Assembly: GCF_000422505.1 (NCBI RefSeq)
Contig: NZ_KE383869.1
Span: 62,001-126,000 of the forward strand
Source: Paenibacillus pinihumi DSM 23905 = JCM 16419
GTDB taxonomy: Bacteria > Bacillota > Bacilli > Paenibacillales > Paenibacillaceae
Direction of reading: 5' to 3'
Length of the DNA stretch: 64,000 bases
Numbering within the stretch: the first letter of the stretch is position 1; the number at the start of each line of letters is the position of its first letter. Under the pieces are notes generated by a model. It did not search any database, had not been told where the DNA came from, and worked only from the letters and a program-made list of their open reading frames with translations. A program made the translations under genes and the position numbers. Shown one piece after another: positions 51,844 through 61,452 of the stretch.

Positions 51844-54840
51844 TTAATCGCGCGACCAGTCCCGCCGCAGCGAGAACAATTCCCTTAGCGCATCCGTTGA
51901 CAGCTCGGTAATCCAGTTCTCCGAGCTGGAGATCACGTTGTCGCTTAGCTGCTGCTTGTTCTCCAGCATCTCGTCGATACGTTCCTCAAGGGTGCCGAGC
52001 GAGATGAATTTATGCACCTGCACGTCGCGCGTCTGGCCCATCCGGTAGGCGCGGTCGGTCGCCTGGTTCTCGACGGCCGGGTTCCACCAGCGGTCGAAGT
52101 GGAAGACGTGGTTCGCCGCGGTCAAATTTAGCCCGACGCCTCCCGCCTTGAGGGAGAGGATAAACACGTTCGGCTGCTCGGATGCCGGAAGGTCGCGTGA
52201 CTGGAACCGCTCCACCATCCGGTCGCGTTGCGTCTTCGGCGTGCTGCCGTTCAAGTACAGCACAGGTTCGCCCAGCTCGCGCTGCAGGACATCCTGAATC
52301 ATTTTGCCCATGCCAATGTATTGCGTGAAGATGAGGCAGCGCTCGTCCGCCTCGCGCAACTCCTTGACCATCGCTAGTAGCCTCTCGAGTTTGGAGGAGC
52401 GGGCGACGATCGCCCCCGTATGTAGCGGGCCCTCCCCCAGCTCCGTTCCCGCATCCTCATCTAGTAGAGCCGGATGGTTACATGCCTGCTTGAGACGTGT
52501 CAGCGCTCCGAGAATCGCGCCTTTGCGCTGGATGCCGTCGAGCTTCTTCAGCTTCTCGAGAAGCTCCTTGACGCAATTGTCGTACAAGGCAGCTTGCTCG
52601 GAGGTAAGCGGAACATACGTCTTCATCTCGTTTTTGTCCGGCAGGTCGAGCTGGATGGCGGGATCCTTCTTTTTGCGCCGCAGCATGAAAGGTTTCACTA
52701 GCCGCTTTAGCTCAGCCGTGCGACGCCCGTCCTGTTCGCGCTCGATCGGGGTAGCGAAGCGGTCCTGAAACGCCTTGGCGGTCCCGAGGTAAGTGGGCAC
52801 GGTAAAATCGTAGATCGACCATAGCTCCGCCAGCCGATTCTCGATCGGCGTTCCGGTGAGCGCAATGCGATGGAGCGCGGGAAAGCTCTTGACCGCTGCG
52901 GCCTGCCTGGTCCCGGCGTTTTTGATATTCTGTGCTTCGTCCAAACAGACGGCTCCCCATTGGAAAGCGGCCAGCGTTACCTGGTCGAGCGAGGCGGTAG
53001 CAAAGGAGGTCAGCACGACGTCAACGCTGCGTGCCTCGTTCCGGAACGCGTCGCCGCTCTTACGCCCGGAGCCGTAATGCATGGCCACCTGCAGCGATGG
53101 GGCAAAGCGGGAAATCTCCTTCTGCCAGTTGCCGAGTACCGATGTGGGGCAGACGATCAGCGAAGGGAGCCGCCTGCCCTCTTCCGCCTGCTCCTTGGCG
53201 TGCAGCAGGTAGGCAATCAACTGAACCGTTTTGCCGAGGCCCATGTCGTCCGCGAGACAGGCCCCGAGCCCGAAGCGGCGGAGAAAAGCCAGCCAGGCGA
53301 ACCCGTCTTGCTGGTAGCTGCGCAACTCGGCACGCAGACCGGCCGGCGGATCGAGCCGAGGCCATTCGCTTTGCTGATTAATCTTGGCGAACAATCCGGT
53401 CAAATGCGCGCCCAGCTCGACTTCGAGTTCAACGCGGGCGGCATCGGCCCCGAAATTCTCCGTGCTGGCGTCCGTCGCCCCGCCATCCGCCTCGCTCTGA
53501 GAGAGCAGATGCAATTGCAGTACATCCTGGAAGCTTAATCCCTCGCTCTTGTCCATGCCTTCCATCATGCGGCGGATCTGGGCGATCAACGCCGGGTCGA
53601 GCACGATCCAGCGGTCCCGGAACTTCACGAGACGTTCCCCTCGCGCGAGCAGCTCGTCGAACTCCTCCTCGTTTAGGTCGGCGTCGCCGATGGAGATGCG
53701 CCAGTTGAAGCTCATAATCGCATCCAGACCAAACAAAGACTTGCCACCGCCCCGTTTCTTGGATTCGCCCTCCGACTGCACCGCTGCGCGCAGCCGCGGC
53801 TTCTTGCGGCTTGCGGCTTCCCACCATGCGGGCAGCAGGACCTGCCACCCGGCTTCGAGCAGCCGGCGGCTGTCCTCGTTCAGGAACCGCCAGGCGGCCT
53901 CGTCGTCAAGCGGCTTGCCGAGCACGTCCTCGCCGCGCGACAGCCGATCGTGCGGAAGGCTAACCCGCAGCCGTTGCAGCCAACCGTCCGAACGGCTCCG
54001 GATAGCTTCCGCCCATATGTCGGGCCACTTGCCTGCCGCCGAGCCGTCGTCGCCAAGCCGCACTCTTCGGAGCTTAGCCGGATCGCTCTTGTCCTGCAGT
54101 ACGAGCCGCAGCCGCCAGCGGGAGTGCTCGTCGCCCTCCCACGGTTCCATTAGCTGCAGCAGGGGGCGGAACGGCGCGACATCAGCTTTCCAGCCGATCT
54201 GTACAAGCCAGGTCTCGTCGTCCAGTCCCGCCGTAGCGGCCACCGCGTTCTCGCGCGCGAACAGAGCCGGGAACTCCCGGCGCAGATCCGCCTCGTTCGG
54301 CTCCGTACCGTAGAAACGGCTCGTTACGGCCGCCGAGAAGGCCGCCATTAGCCCATCGCGCGCCTCATCGCTCCAGCTGCCGCGCTTCAGGTCCAGTTCG
54401 TCGCGGCGCGCCTGTCCAAAGGTAGCGCAGGCCGCATTCGCATCCCACCTCCAGCGCAGGGAGCCTCTGCGGTAAGCCGCAAGGTCGGGCGCGTACAGCC
54501 CTTTCTCCAGGCACTCGCCCAAGAGCGGTGCCAATGCGGCCAAACGCGCGGCATCGTCCTCCCACTTCCACTCGATATGCGCAAGGAGAGGGCCTGAGGC
54601 GAAGAAGGCAATAACCTCTTCGGCGGGCAGCACGACGGCCTCGAGCTCCCCGACTTTGACGAGCTCCAGCTCGGTGCCATAGAAAGACGGTTCGTGCCAG
54701 GCGAACAGCCGATGCTTCAGCCCAAGTCCGGTCCACTCCCGCAGCGAATCCGGGTCCGCGAAGAATAACGCGTCGCCATGCGACGTCAGCGCCATTCGAA
54801 CCGCGATGGTATCCAGGTTATAAGTAGTCGTCTTCGTCAT
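51844..54840 (-). CDS. SNF2-family helicase/ATPase
   Basis: 998 residues, clearly more GC-rich than the neighbouring cassette genes. An N-terminal bacterial SNF2-associated region of ~500 residues, then the ATPase: LADDMGLGKTVQLIAYLL (Walker A), LDEAQNIKN (motif II), LTGTPIENRL (III), LRRKKKDPAI, and FILSLKAGGVGLNLTAANHV with ENQATDRAYRMGQ (V-VI). Such proteins remodel or translocate on double-stranded DNA; many occur with SWIM-domain partners. Its ATG overlaps the TGA of the reconstructed upstream gene (ATGA), showing the original coupling to that gene. Confidence 0.92.
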   Translation of the reverse strand: MTKTTTYNLDTIAVRMALTSHGDALFFADPDSLREWTGLGLKHRLFAWHEPSFYGTELELVKVGELEAVVLPAEEVIAFFASGPLLAHIEWKWEDDAARLAALAPLLGECLEKGLYAPDLAAYRRGSLRWRWDANAACATFGQARRDELDLKRGSWSDEARDGLMAAFSAAVTSRFYGTEPNEADLRREFPALFARENAVAATAGLDDETWLVQIGWKADVAPFRPLLQLMEPWEGDEHSRWRLRLVLQDKSDPAKLRRVRLGDDGSAAGKWPDIWAEAIRSRSDGWLQRLRVSLPHDRLSRGEDVLGKPLDDEAAWRFLNEDSRRLLEAGWQVLLPAWWEAASRKKPRLRAAVQSEGESKKRGGGKSLFGLDAIMSFNWRISIGDADLNEEEFDELLARGERLVKFRDRWIVLDPALIAQIRRMMEGMDKSEGLSFQDVLQLHLLSQSEADGGATDASTENFGADAARVELEVELGAHLTGLFAKINQQSEWPRLDPPAGLRAELRSYQQDGFAWLAFLRRFGLGACLADDMGLGKTVQLIAYLLHAKEQAEEGRRLPSLIVCPTSVLGNWQKEISRFAPSLQVAMHYGSGRKSGDAFRNEARSVDVVLTSFATASLDQVTLAAFQWGAVCLDEAQNIKNAGTRQAAAVKSFPALHRIALTGTPIENRLAELWSIYDFTVPTYLGTAKAFQDRFATPIEREQDGRRTAELKRLVKPFMLRRKKKDPAIQLDLPDKNEMKTYVPLTSEQAALYDNCVKELLEKLKKLDGIQRKGAILGALTRLKQACNHPALLDEDAGTELGEGPLHTGAIVARSSKLERLLAMVKELREADERCLIFTQYIGMGKMIQDVLQRELGEPVLYLNGSTPKTQRDRMVERFQSRDLPASEQPNVFILSLKAGGVGLNLTAANHVFHFDRWWNPAVENQATDRAYRMGQTRDVQVHKFISLGTLEERIDEMLENKQQLSDNVISSSENWITELSTDALRELFSLRRDWSRD

Positions 54841-56020
54841 GGAATTAGTCCTCCCTTCCGCAGCTCTTCCTGGAAGGCCCGCAATCGGCTATACCGGCTG
54901 GCAAATGTCTCGATGTACGCCTCCCACCGCTGCTCATGCTTCAGCTTCTTGTACAGCTTGGCCAGCCGTTTAGCAGCTTGACCGCCCGCTTATAGCCGTC
55001 GCGGTTTTTTAACAACACGTATTTCTCCACGCCTTGGTGGTAAAAAGGCAGCAGCGCTTCCGGTGCCTCCTTCTCGATGGGCTGCAGATCCTTCGCTCGA
55101 AAGTCGAGCGGATCGCTGCCGAGGCTAAGCTGATAGTCGATCCACTGCCGCCAACGGCCATAGCGCATTAGTTTCTCCTCGTACAAGCTGCTGCAGTAGG
55201 GAGGCAGGCTCGCAATCGCGCTCCACATTCGTTCCTCGGCCTCCGGCAGTTGCTTGACGACGGCATCCCAATAGTGACCATATTCACTAAGGCTGCCGGG
55301 GCTGCGCCCAACTTGCTTGTTCACGCAATGGCTTAGCCAGGCTTCAAGCCGGGTCCATTCGTCATTCCCCTCAAGCTGGCGCAGGAAACGAAATACCTGC
55401 CCGGGCTCGAGTCCATGCCGCTCTGCAGCATCCAGCTGCCGCCAAGCCTCTTGATCCTCCCCCAGCCAGAAGCGCATCCAGGCGAGGGCGACGAGCGGGA
55501 AGAGATGATTTTCCTTGCCGGACCCCTCGGCCAAATGCGCCAGCTCCTCCTGAACGAGACGGGGACTGTCCGCAGCGGATGATACCAGGATCAGCCACAA
55601 CTCCACGTAGATATCCAGATAGGCTGGAGGGAACCATGCATTCACGGTTGCCGTATCACGAATATATGCAGCCGTCTCCAGTAGTCGCCCCTGTTGCTTG
55701 ACCGCGATCTCCGGCGGCAAGTCGTTATGGAGTTGACTCTCGATGGCATGTAGCGTCTCGGATGCCGCCATCTGGGCGAAGTAGCCCAAGTGGGGACCGG
55801 TCGATTGCTTGCGGAGCAAGAACAGGCCGACGTTCAGTTCGAACAGCCAGGCTTCCTCGGGTGTGAACTCCGACATGAAGGGGCGCACCATGGAGCGGAC
55901 CTCGGCGCCATAATTTATTTCGTACGGGGTGTTCACCGCTTTCCGGGCGCAGCTGGCGATTAGATCCTGCCACTGGACAACGCTCAGCCCGATCGGTGAA
56001 TTCGAATTCATTTTCGTCAT
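54837..56020 (-). pseudogene. Partner protein of the SNF2 helicase, frameshifted near its C-terminus
   Basis: The open frame from 56020 ends at 54941 in VKLLNGWPSCTRS. A single base loss near 54970 (CTAAACGG for an expected CTAAA-ACGG) shifts the frame: read in the other frame, the protein continues RLAKLYKKLKHEQRWEAY and reaches a TGA that overlaps the helicase ATG by four bases. The helical sequence (QEAWRQLDAAERHGL, AWLSHCVNKQ) resembles the C-terminal part of SWIM-zinc-finger proteins that accompany SNF2 helicases, but the CxCx_nCxH SWIM motif is absent, so the N-terminal half also seems lost. A shortened product might still be made. Confidence 0.68.
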
Positions 56021-56146
56021 GATGGCAGTTATTCCTTTCTTGAGCTTTGACCGCTCGTATAATCCGTTCCTTCATTATAACGATAAATGGTCAAGACGGC
56101 ATACAGCCCAAAGACCATTGATCTAAGACTCAATTAAAACGTCGGC

Positions 56147-56314
56147 TCAAAAACGACCGCTCGCGACAATTACAGCTAACGCGACGAAGACGATGTTCAC
56201 GCCGACGGCAAGTCCGGTTGCGGCAATGGGCGTTAACACAGGTACAAGGGGATTGAAGTTGGTTGTAAACCGTGTTACTCTAACAGCGGCAAACTCAAAA
56301 TCTATGGTTTGCAA
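56147..56314 (-). pseudogene. Fragment of a small membrane protein
   Basis: The minus strand reads PLVPVLTPIAATGLAVGVNI and then VFVALAVIVASGRF before a TGA at 56149-56147. This is a plausible C-terminal membrane segment. Only TTG at 56314 is available as a start and no ribosome binding site is seen. I do not recognise the family. It may be a relic between the GC-rich helicase pair and the AT-rich ABC-F gene. Confidence 0.3.
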
Positions 56315-56361
56315 TACATCTAATAATAGCCATTATTTTAGTTATAAAGAAAGGTAATACT

Positions 56362-58101
56362 ATGATAAAAGTCGATAACTTATCCTTCTCGTTTCCGCAA
56401 AAAGAACTATATAACAACATTTCATTTACGTTAGAAGAGGCACAACATTGCGCTTTTATCGGGACAAGCGGCAGTGGGAAAAGTACGTTAATAGATATAC
56501 TGATGGACCCGGAAAGATATCTTTATAATGGGAAATTAGAGAGGGACCCCGATTGCACGATTGGGTATGTGAGTCAGTTCCCGGAACTTGACAACACGAA
56601 GGAAATAACCGTTTTTGAATATATAGGAGAACAATTTATAAAGCTTCAAAATGAAATTCAATCGATCTGCAAAGAAATGGAAACCTCAACAGATATAGAA
56701 CCGTTACTGGAAAAGTATCAATTCGCTTTAGACGCATTGGATGCTATTGGCGGGGATGATTTTGAAAGTAAGATTCATAAGCAGCTAAACTTAGCAGACC
56801 TTATGAAGCGAAGAGATAGTAAGGTAGCTGACCTGAGCGGCGGGGAATTCAAGCTTATTCAAGTGATGAAGGAAATGCTTAATCGTCCCGACTTATTGAT
56901 TATGGATGAGCCCGATGTGTTTCTAGACTTCGAAAACCTAAATGCGCTTAAAAAACTTATTAATTCGTACAAAGGCATGCTGCTGGTTGTTACGCACAAC
57001 CGATATCTGTTGAATCATTGTTTCAACAAAATTATACACCTTGAAAATAGGGAGATCCAGGAGTTTGATGGGCGATATATCGAGTATAACTTCTCATTGC
57101 TTCAGACAAAAATTGAGCTGCAAGAACTCGCCGTTGCTGAACAAGAAGAGATGGAGAGAAACGATACGATCATCAACAACCTTAGAGTTATCGCAACTTA
57201 TAATTCAAACGCTTCAAGAGGGAGAGCGTTAAAAGCCAGAGTTAGATTTCAAGAAAGACTGGAAGCGCGTCGGATTAAAGCGCCATTCGTTGAAATTAAA
57301 CAACCGAATATCAGTTTTGGTATGGATCATGAGATGGAAGACGCTATTGTTGTAAGTGTCCATAATTATAGTGTTGGCTTTGATGAGCTGCTGCTGGACA
57401 ATGTTAATTTTGAGATAAAATCTACGGATAAAGTAGCTATTATCGGTGCAAACGGTACCGGGAAAACGACTTTACTTCGAGATGTTTTCGAAAATAATCA
57501 TACTTCAATTGAAATCAATGCTGATGTGAAAGTAGCTTATTTATCTCAGTTTCAAGGTGAAATGCTAAAGGACGCTAATACAATACTAGAAGAATTTATC
57601 GATGCAGGGTTTAAAACTTACGATGAGATCGGATTGTATCTTTCTGACTATGGCTTTGAAGGAGAAACCCTTAGTCAAAAGATAGAATCTCTATCTGGTG
57701 GAGAAAAAAATTTACTTCAATTGGCTAAGGTTTCTGCCAGTAAAGCAAACGTATTGCTTCTTGATGAACCGACAAGCCATTTAGATACCTATACACAACT
57801 AGCACTGGAGAAAGCCATTGAAGAATTTAAAGGTGCGATTCTCATGATTTCCCATGATTTCTATTCTGTTGTAAATGGAATGGATTATGTTCTAATTATT
57901 GACGATAAAACGATTAGAAAAATGACTTTGCCAAAGTTTAGAAAGATGATTTATGATAGTCATTTTGATAAAGACTATTTAGAAACGGAACAAAAGAAAA
58001 AATCAGTTGAAATGAAAATAGAATTGGCTTTAAAAAATACTGATTTTGAACTTGCAAAAGGATTGGTAGATGAGCTGGAAGAGCTGATTAAATTGCTTTA
58101 A
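56362..58101 (+). CDS. ABC-F family ATPase, first copy
   Basis: 579 residues, AT-rich. Two ABC domains without membrane part: Walker A GTSGSGKST (~34-42) and GANGTGKTT (~363), signatures LSGGEFK (~157) and LSGGEKN (~444), Walker B LLIMDEPDVFLDF and VLLLDEPTSHLDTY. The linker between them (EMERNDTIINNLRVIATYNS) is the P-site tRNA interaction motif region. First Walker B ends DEPD where DEPT is usual. ABC-F proteins act on the ribosome; some give resistance to macrolides, lincosamides and pleuromutilins. Which type this is cannot be told. AGAAAGG precedes the ATG. Confidence 0.88.
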   Translation: MIKVDNLSFSFPQKELYNNISFTLEEAQHCAFIGTSGSGKSTLIDILMDPERYLYNGKLERDPDCTIGYVSQFPELDNTKEITVFEYIGEQFIKLQNEIQSICKEMETSTDIEPLLEKYQFALDALDAIGGDDFESKIHKQLNLADLMKRRDSKVADLSGGEFKLIQVMKEMLNRPDLLIMDEPDVFLDFENLNALKKLINSYKGMLLVVTHNRYLLNHCFNKIIHLENREIQEFDGRYIEYNFSLLQTKIELQELAVAEQEEMERNDTIINNLRVIATYNSNASRGRALKARVRFQERLEARRIKAPFVEIKQPNISFGMDHEMEDAIVVSVHNYSVGFDELLLDNVNFEIKSTDKVAIIGANGTGKTTLLRDVFENNHTSIEINADVKVAYLSQFQGEMLKDANTILEEFIDAGFKTYDEIGLYLSDYGFEGETLSQKIESLSGGEKNLLQLAKVSASKANVLLLDEPTSHLDTYTQLALEKAIEEFKGAILMISHDFYSVVNGMDYVLIIDDKTIRKMTLPKFRKMIYDSHFDKDYLETEQKKKSVEMKIELALKNTDFELAKGLVDELEELIKLL

Positions 58102-58173
58102 ATGACAACCCTCGAAGTGAAGTCAGTCAGCAATAAAACATGATGATGGTAGAAAAATATCAACGTATGACCC

Positions 58174-58207
58174 AAACAAACCACTTCATTCCGGAAGTGG
58201 TTTGTTT
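58174..58207 (+). terminator. Terminator after first ABC-F gene
   Basis: A perfect 14-bp stem (58174-58187 with 58194-58207), 6-nt loop. Confidence 0.82.
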
Positions 58208-58333
58208 GAATTCTCCTTTGCACTAATAATGTATTCCATGCGACGCAGGACGTTGCCGCCATCTTCCCCCAATTATAGGCAGTTTGATGATACAATAACG
58301 GGAAAAGATTACGGCGATTACGGAGGGATGCGC

Positions 58334-59194
58334 ATGGAAAATAATCCGAGTCGAAACAAAGAGAACTCTCTTTCTAATTCCGAAGATAAGCAAGAACATG
58401 AGAATTACCACCCGTATGCAGACGAGGAGTGGGACTTTGAGTCGGAAGAGGAGGAGGACGACGGGGGTTCATCAGCCAGCCGACGGAAGTGGATCAGAAA
58501 TACGATCATATTCCTGCTCGTGGCCGCTCTAGCCGTAAATATATTGGCCTTCTTGCCGCAAATCTACAACATGAAGACGCTCCCCCTCTTGTTCGGGTCG
58601 AAGGAATTATCCAGCCAAGCTGAGATCCAAAGCTATAAAGAAGCGGTTGTTACAGTCAGCACGGATAACGGCAAGGGCACCGGATTCCACATTAACGGCG
58701 GCTACATTGTGACCAACTATCACGTCATCGAAGATAACGGCTATATTATAGTGAACTTCCCGGAGCAAAGTCAGAGTTATAAAGCGGAGCTGTCGGGCAG
58801 TGATCCCGATCTGGATATCGCCATACTGAAGGCGGACATCGGGGATCAACGGCTGCCGTTTATTGAAGTGGAGCGAGACAACAAGCAGTGGGAGCCTGAT
58901 GAACAAATCTACGTGATTGGCAATCCGCTTCATTTCACGCAGATCGCCGTCGAAGGCGCTATTATTGGCTTGGTCCCGATCCAAGGCCGCCGGACACCGG
59001 TCATGGCTCTTGATGCGCCGGTTTATAATGGCAATAGCGGCTCTCCCGTCATTAACAAGCGTGGCAAAGCCATCGCTGTTGTATTCGCCACTGCCGATGT
59101 CGGGCATCAAGACCAAATGATAGAGGCCGGTTTGGCTGTACCGATTGCCGACATGGAGACCCTGCTGCGAACTTCGCTGCCGCAAGTAGAATAA
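58334..59194 (+). CDS. Membrane-anchored trypsin-like serine protease (HtrA/DegP-like, no PDZ)
   Basis: 286 residues from the ATG at 58334 (GGAGGG at 58322-58327); ATG 58328 lies too close to that site. An acidic cytoplasmic N-terminus (EEWDFESEEEEDDGG) is followed by one membrane helix (NTIIFLLVAALAVNILAFL) and an extracellular protease domain with the triad His in TNYHVIE, Asp in DPDLDIAIL and Ser in YNGNSGSPV. HtrA proteins carry a PDZ domain after this point; here the protein ends. Likely envelope quality control or signalling protease. Confidence 0.88.
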   Translation: MENNPSRNKENSLSNSEDKQEHENYHPYADEEWDFESEEEEDDGGSSASRRKWIRNTIIFLLVAALAVNILAFLPQIYNMKTLPLLFGSKELSSQAEIQSYKEAVVTVSTDNGKGTGFHINGGYIVTNYHVIEDNGYIIVNFPEQSQSYKAELSGSDPDLDIAILKADIGDQRLPFIEVERDNKQWEPDEQIYVIGNPLHFTQIAVEGAIIGLVPIQGRRTPVMALDAPVYNGNSGSPVINKRGKAIAVVFATADVGHQDQMIEAGLAVPIADMETLLRTSLPQVE

Positions 59195-59370
59195 AAACTT
59201 TTATATTTTCGACATCTTGCTAAAGTATCGGTTTACTATTCACATCTGTACTTGAACGCAGGCTCTGTCTGAATATAAAATGCATTTCTTACTTGCGCGC
59301 TCCAATTTGCAAAGGCTGACCTCCATTCAGGATAAAAATTTAGAGTGTTGGAACTAGAAGGGTGATAACC

Positions 59371-60945
59371 ATGAGCGTAATACGTTTGGAGAACGTCACG
59401 AAGAAGTATGAAGAGTCCATGATTTTTCGCGATATTTATTTTCGAGTTATGCAAGGGGAACGTATCGGCCTGATCGGACGAAACGGTGCCGGTAAATCGA
59501 CGGTATTTAAGCTCATCATGGGCAAGGAAGAGCCGACTTCCGGCAGAGTAGAAATAAATCCTCAGTTAAAAATCGGATACTTCTCTCAATTCTCGGAATT
59601 GAGCGGAAGCTTGTCCGTTCAGCAAGAACTGGAAATGTGCTTTGAGCAGGTTGCCCTTATCGAACGAGAGCTACAAGAGGTAGGAGATAAGCTGGGTTTG
59701 GTTACAGACGATAATGAAATGGAGAGGTTGCTAGCAAGGCAGGCGGAGTTATTCGAGCAAATGGATCATCTCGATGGCTGGAACGTGTCCGTAGAGATTA
59801 ACACAGTGCTCACGAAGCTAGGGTTCAACGACAGATCTCGCAATCAGCCGATCGATGAGTTGTCCGGGGGATGGCGTAACCGTGCGGCGCTCGCGAAGTT
59901 ACTAATAGAGATGCCCGATGTCGTTCTGCTCGACGAGCCTACGAATTACTTGGATATGGAAGGCATTGCATGGCTAGAGCAGTGGCTGTATCGGTTCAAG
60001 GGAGCCATGATTCTGGTGTCGCATGACCGGCAATTCATCGACAAGGTTGTCACGCGTACGATTGAGATCGAGAATTATCATTTTCAGGAATACGAAGGCA
60101 ACTACACCGATTACGTCCGTAAGAAGAAAATGCGCAAGAAGGAGCTGGACCGTCAGTTCAAATGGGAGGAAGAGCTGCTGCTCATGGAGTCCGAGGCGAT
60201 CGACGAACGCGCGAGCAGGAAATCCACCTCCAAGGACCGTCTCTCGCGGAAGCTGGCGGATAACAAGAAGCGGATCGAGCCGCATCCCGTTAACGTACTG
60301 ATTACCGATATTTACGAGAGGCTGCGTTTCCCGGACAAGCTATGTGAAGTGAAGAAGATCGGACAGACCTACGAGGGCAGGCAGATCTTCGAAAACATTA
60401 GCTTCGATATTCAAAAGGAAGATCGCTTGGTCATCGCGGGGCCGAACGGAAGCGGGAAGTCCACGCTCATCAAGACGCTTACCGGGGCGGAGAAGCCGGA
60501 TTCAGGAGAGGTTATCTGGGAGAAGGGCGTTAGCTACGCCTACTTCAACCGGATGTGGGAGGAGCTTGATCCCAAGGATACCGTTAGCCACGCGGTGAAT
60601 ACGTATGGATTGGGACTGGACGCCCCGCGCAAAAAGGTGGCCAAATTTCTATCGATGCTGCAATTCTCGGAGGCGGATCTGAGCAAGGTGATCGGCAATC
60701 TGTCCGGCGGACAGAAGGCTCGGGTGGCGCTGGCCAAGTGTCTTCTATCGGGTGCGGCGGTTATCATCTTGGACGAGCCTACCAACCATCTGGATCTCAT
60801 GAGTATTCAGGTCATGGAGCAAGCTCTAATCCATTTTCCCGGCGCCGTCATTACTGTAAGTCATGATCGCTTCTTCATCGATAAGATAGGGACGAAGATG
60901 CTGACCTTCGATCCGGTAACGGGAGTAACCGAACAAAGCTTATAA
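59371..60945 (+). CDS. ABC-F family ATPase, second copy
   Basis: 524 residues from the ATG at 59371 (GAAGGG spaced 9 nt); a GTG at 59362 is less likely. Walker A GRNGAGKST (~33-41) and GPNGSGKST (~347), signatures LSGGWRNR and LSGGQKAR, Walker B VVLLDEPTNYLDM and VIILDEPTNHLDL. The linker (KKKMRKKELDRQFKWEEELL) is basic and coiled. This resembles YdiF/YheS-type translation factors of Bacillota more than antibiotic resistance types. Only 30% or so like the first copy by eye, so not a recent duplicate. Confidence 0.9.
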   Translation: MSVIRLENVTKKYEESMIFRDIYFRVMQGERIGLIGRNGAGKSTVFKLIMGKEEPTSGRVEINPQLKIGYFSQFSELSGSLSVQQELEMCFEQVALIERELQEVGDKLGLVTDDNEMERLLARQAELFEQMDHLDGWNVSVEINTVLTKLGFNDRSRNQPIDELSGGWRNRAALAKLLIEMPDVVLLDEPTNYLDMEGIAWLEQWLYRFKGAMILVSHDRQFIDKVVTRTIEIENYHFQEYEGNYTDYVRKKKMRKKELDRQFKWEEELLLMESEAIDERASRKSTSKDRLSRKLADNKKRIEPHPVNVLITDIYERLRFPDKLCEVKKIGQTYEGRQIFENISFDIQKEDRLVIAGPNGSGKSTLIKTLTGAEKPDSGEVIWEKGVSYAYFNRMWEELDPKDTVSHAVNTYGLGLDAPRKKVAKFLSMLQFSEADLSKVIGNLSGGQKARVALAKCLLSGAAVIILDEPTNHLDLMSIQVMEQALIHFPGAVITVSHDRFFIDKIGTKMLTFDPVTGVTEQSL

Positions 60946-60993
60946 GGGAGAACGGTTCTCTTAGGTACCTCTCAGCGTACATGTTACAAAGCG

Positions 60994-61015
60994 AAGGTAC
61001 CCAATTGGGTGCCTT
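60994..61015 (+). terminator. Terminator after second ABC-F gene
   Basis: AAGGTACCC (60994-61002) pairs with GGGTGCCTT (61007-61015), one G-T pair. Confidence 0.6.
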
Positions 61016-61071
61016 AAAATTCGCCATTAGAGTGATACGGTGAGCCGTATCATAAGTGACGGCGAAAAATT
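61016..61071 (+). repeat. att-like palindromic repeat D (cassette 3/4 junction)
   Basis: AAAATTCGCCATTAG on the left, GATACGGTGAGCCGTATCAT in the centre, AAGTGACGGCGAAAAATT on the right. The arms are inverted repeats; the core agrees with rlmH at all but one base. The following 370 bp up to 61440 hold no gene. Confidence 0.82.
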
Positions 61072-61452
61072 GCTCTGTCAAGGAACTTAAAAGCGAGGGA
61101 TTACTGTGCCTCTGGGACCATTGGTTCCAAAGGCTTCTTAAGTTCTTTGTAGGTGGAACTAAGCCCACTGTTTTCCATTTGCATGTATTTGCCCAGGGGG
61201 TTGTTTAACGAAGAATAAGATTTCAGAATGTTCTAACGACTTTGATTCAAAGTTTTATGCGAAGCTAGTGAGATAATATAGTAAAGGCGGTGTTAGGGTG
61301 AATATGAGCAATCTGCTGTTCAAATGAATATAGATGGTATTTCGTTCATATTTTGTATAAAACAATCCCAAAGAACTATAGTCTTCGGCAAATTATTACT
61401 CTATAGTATTCAGTATTGTTTGTAATAACTTACCACAAGGGGAGTGAATCAA

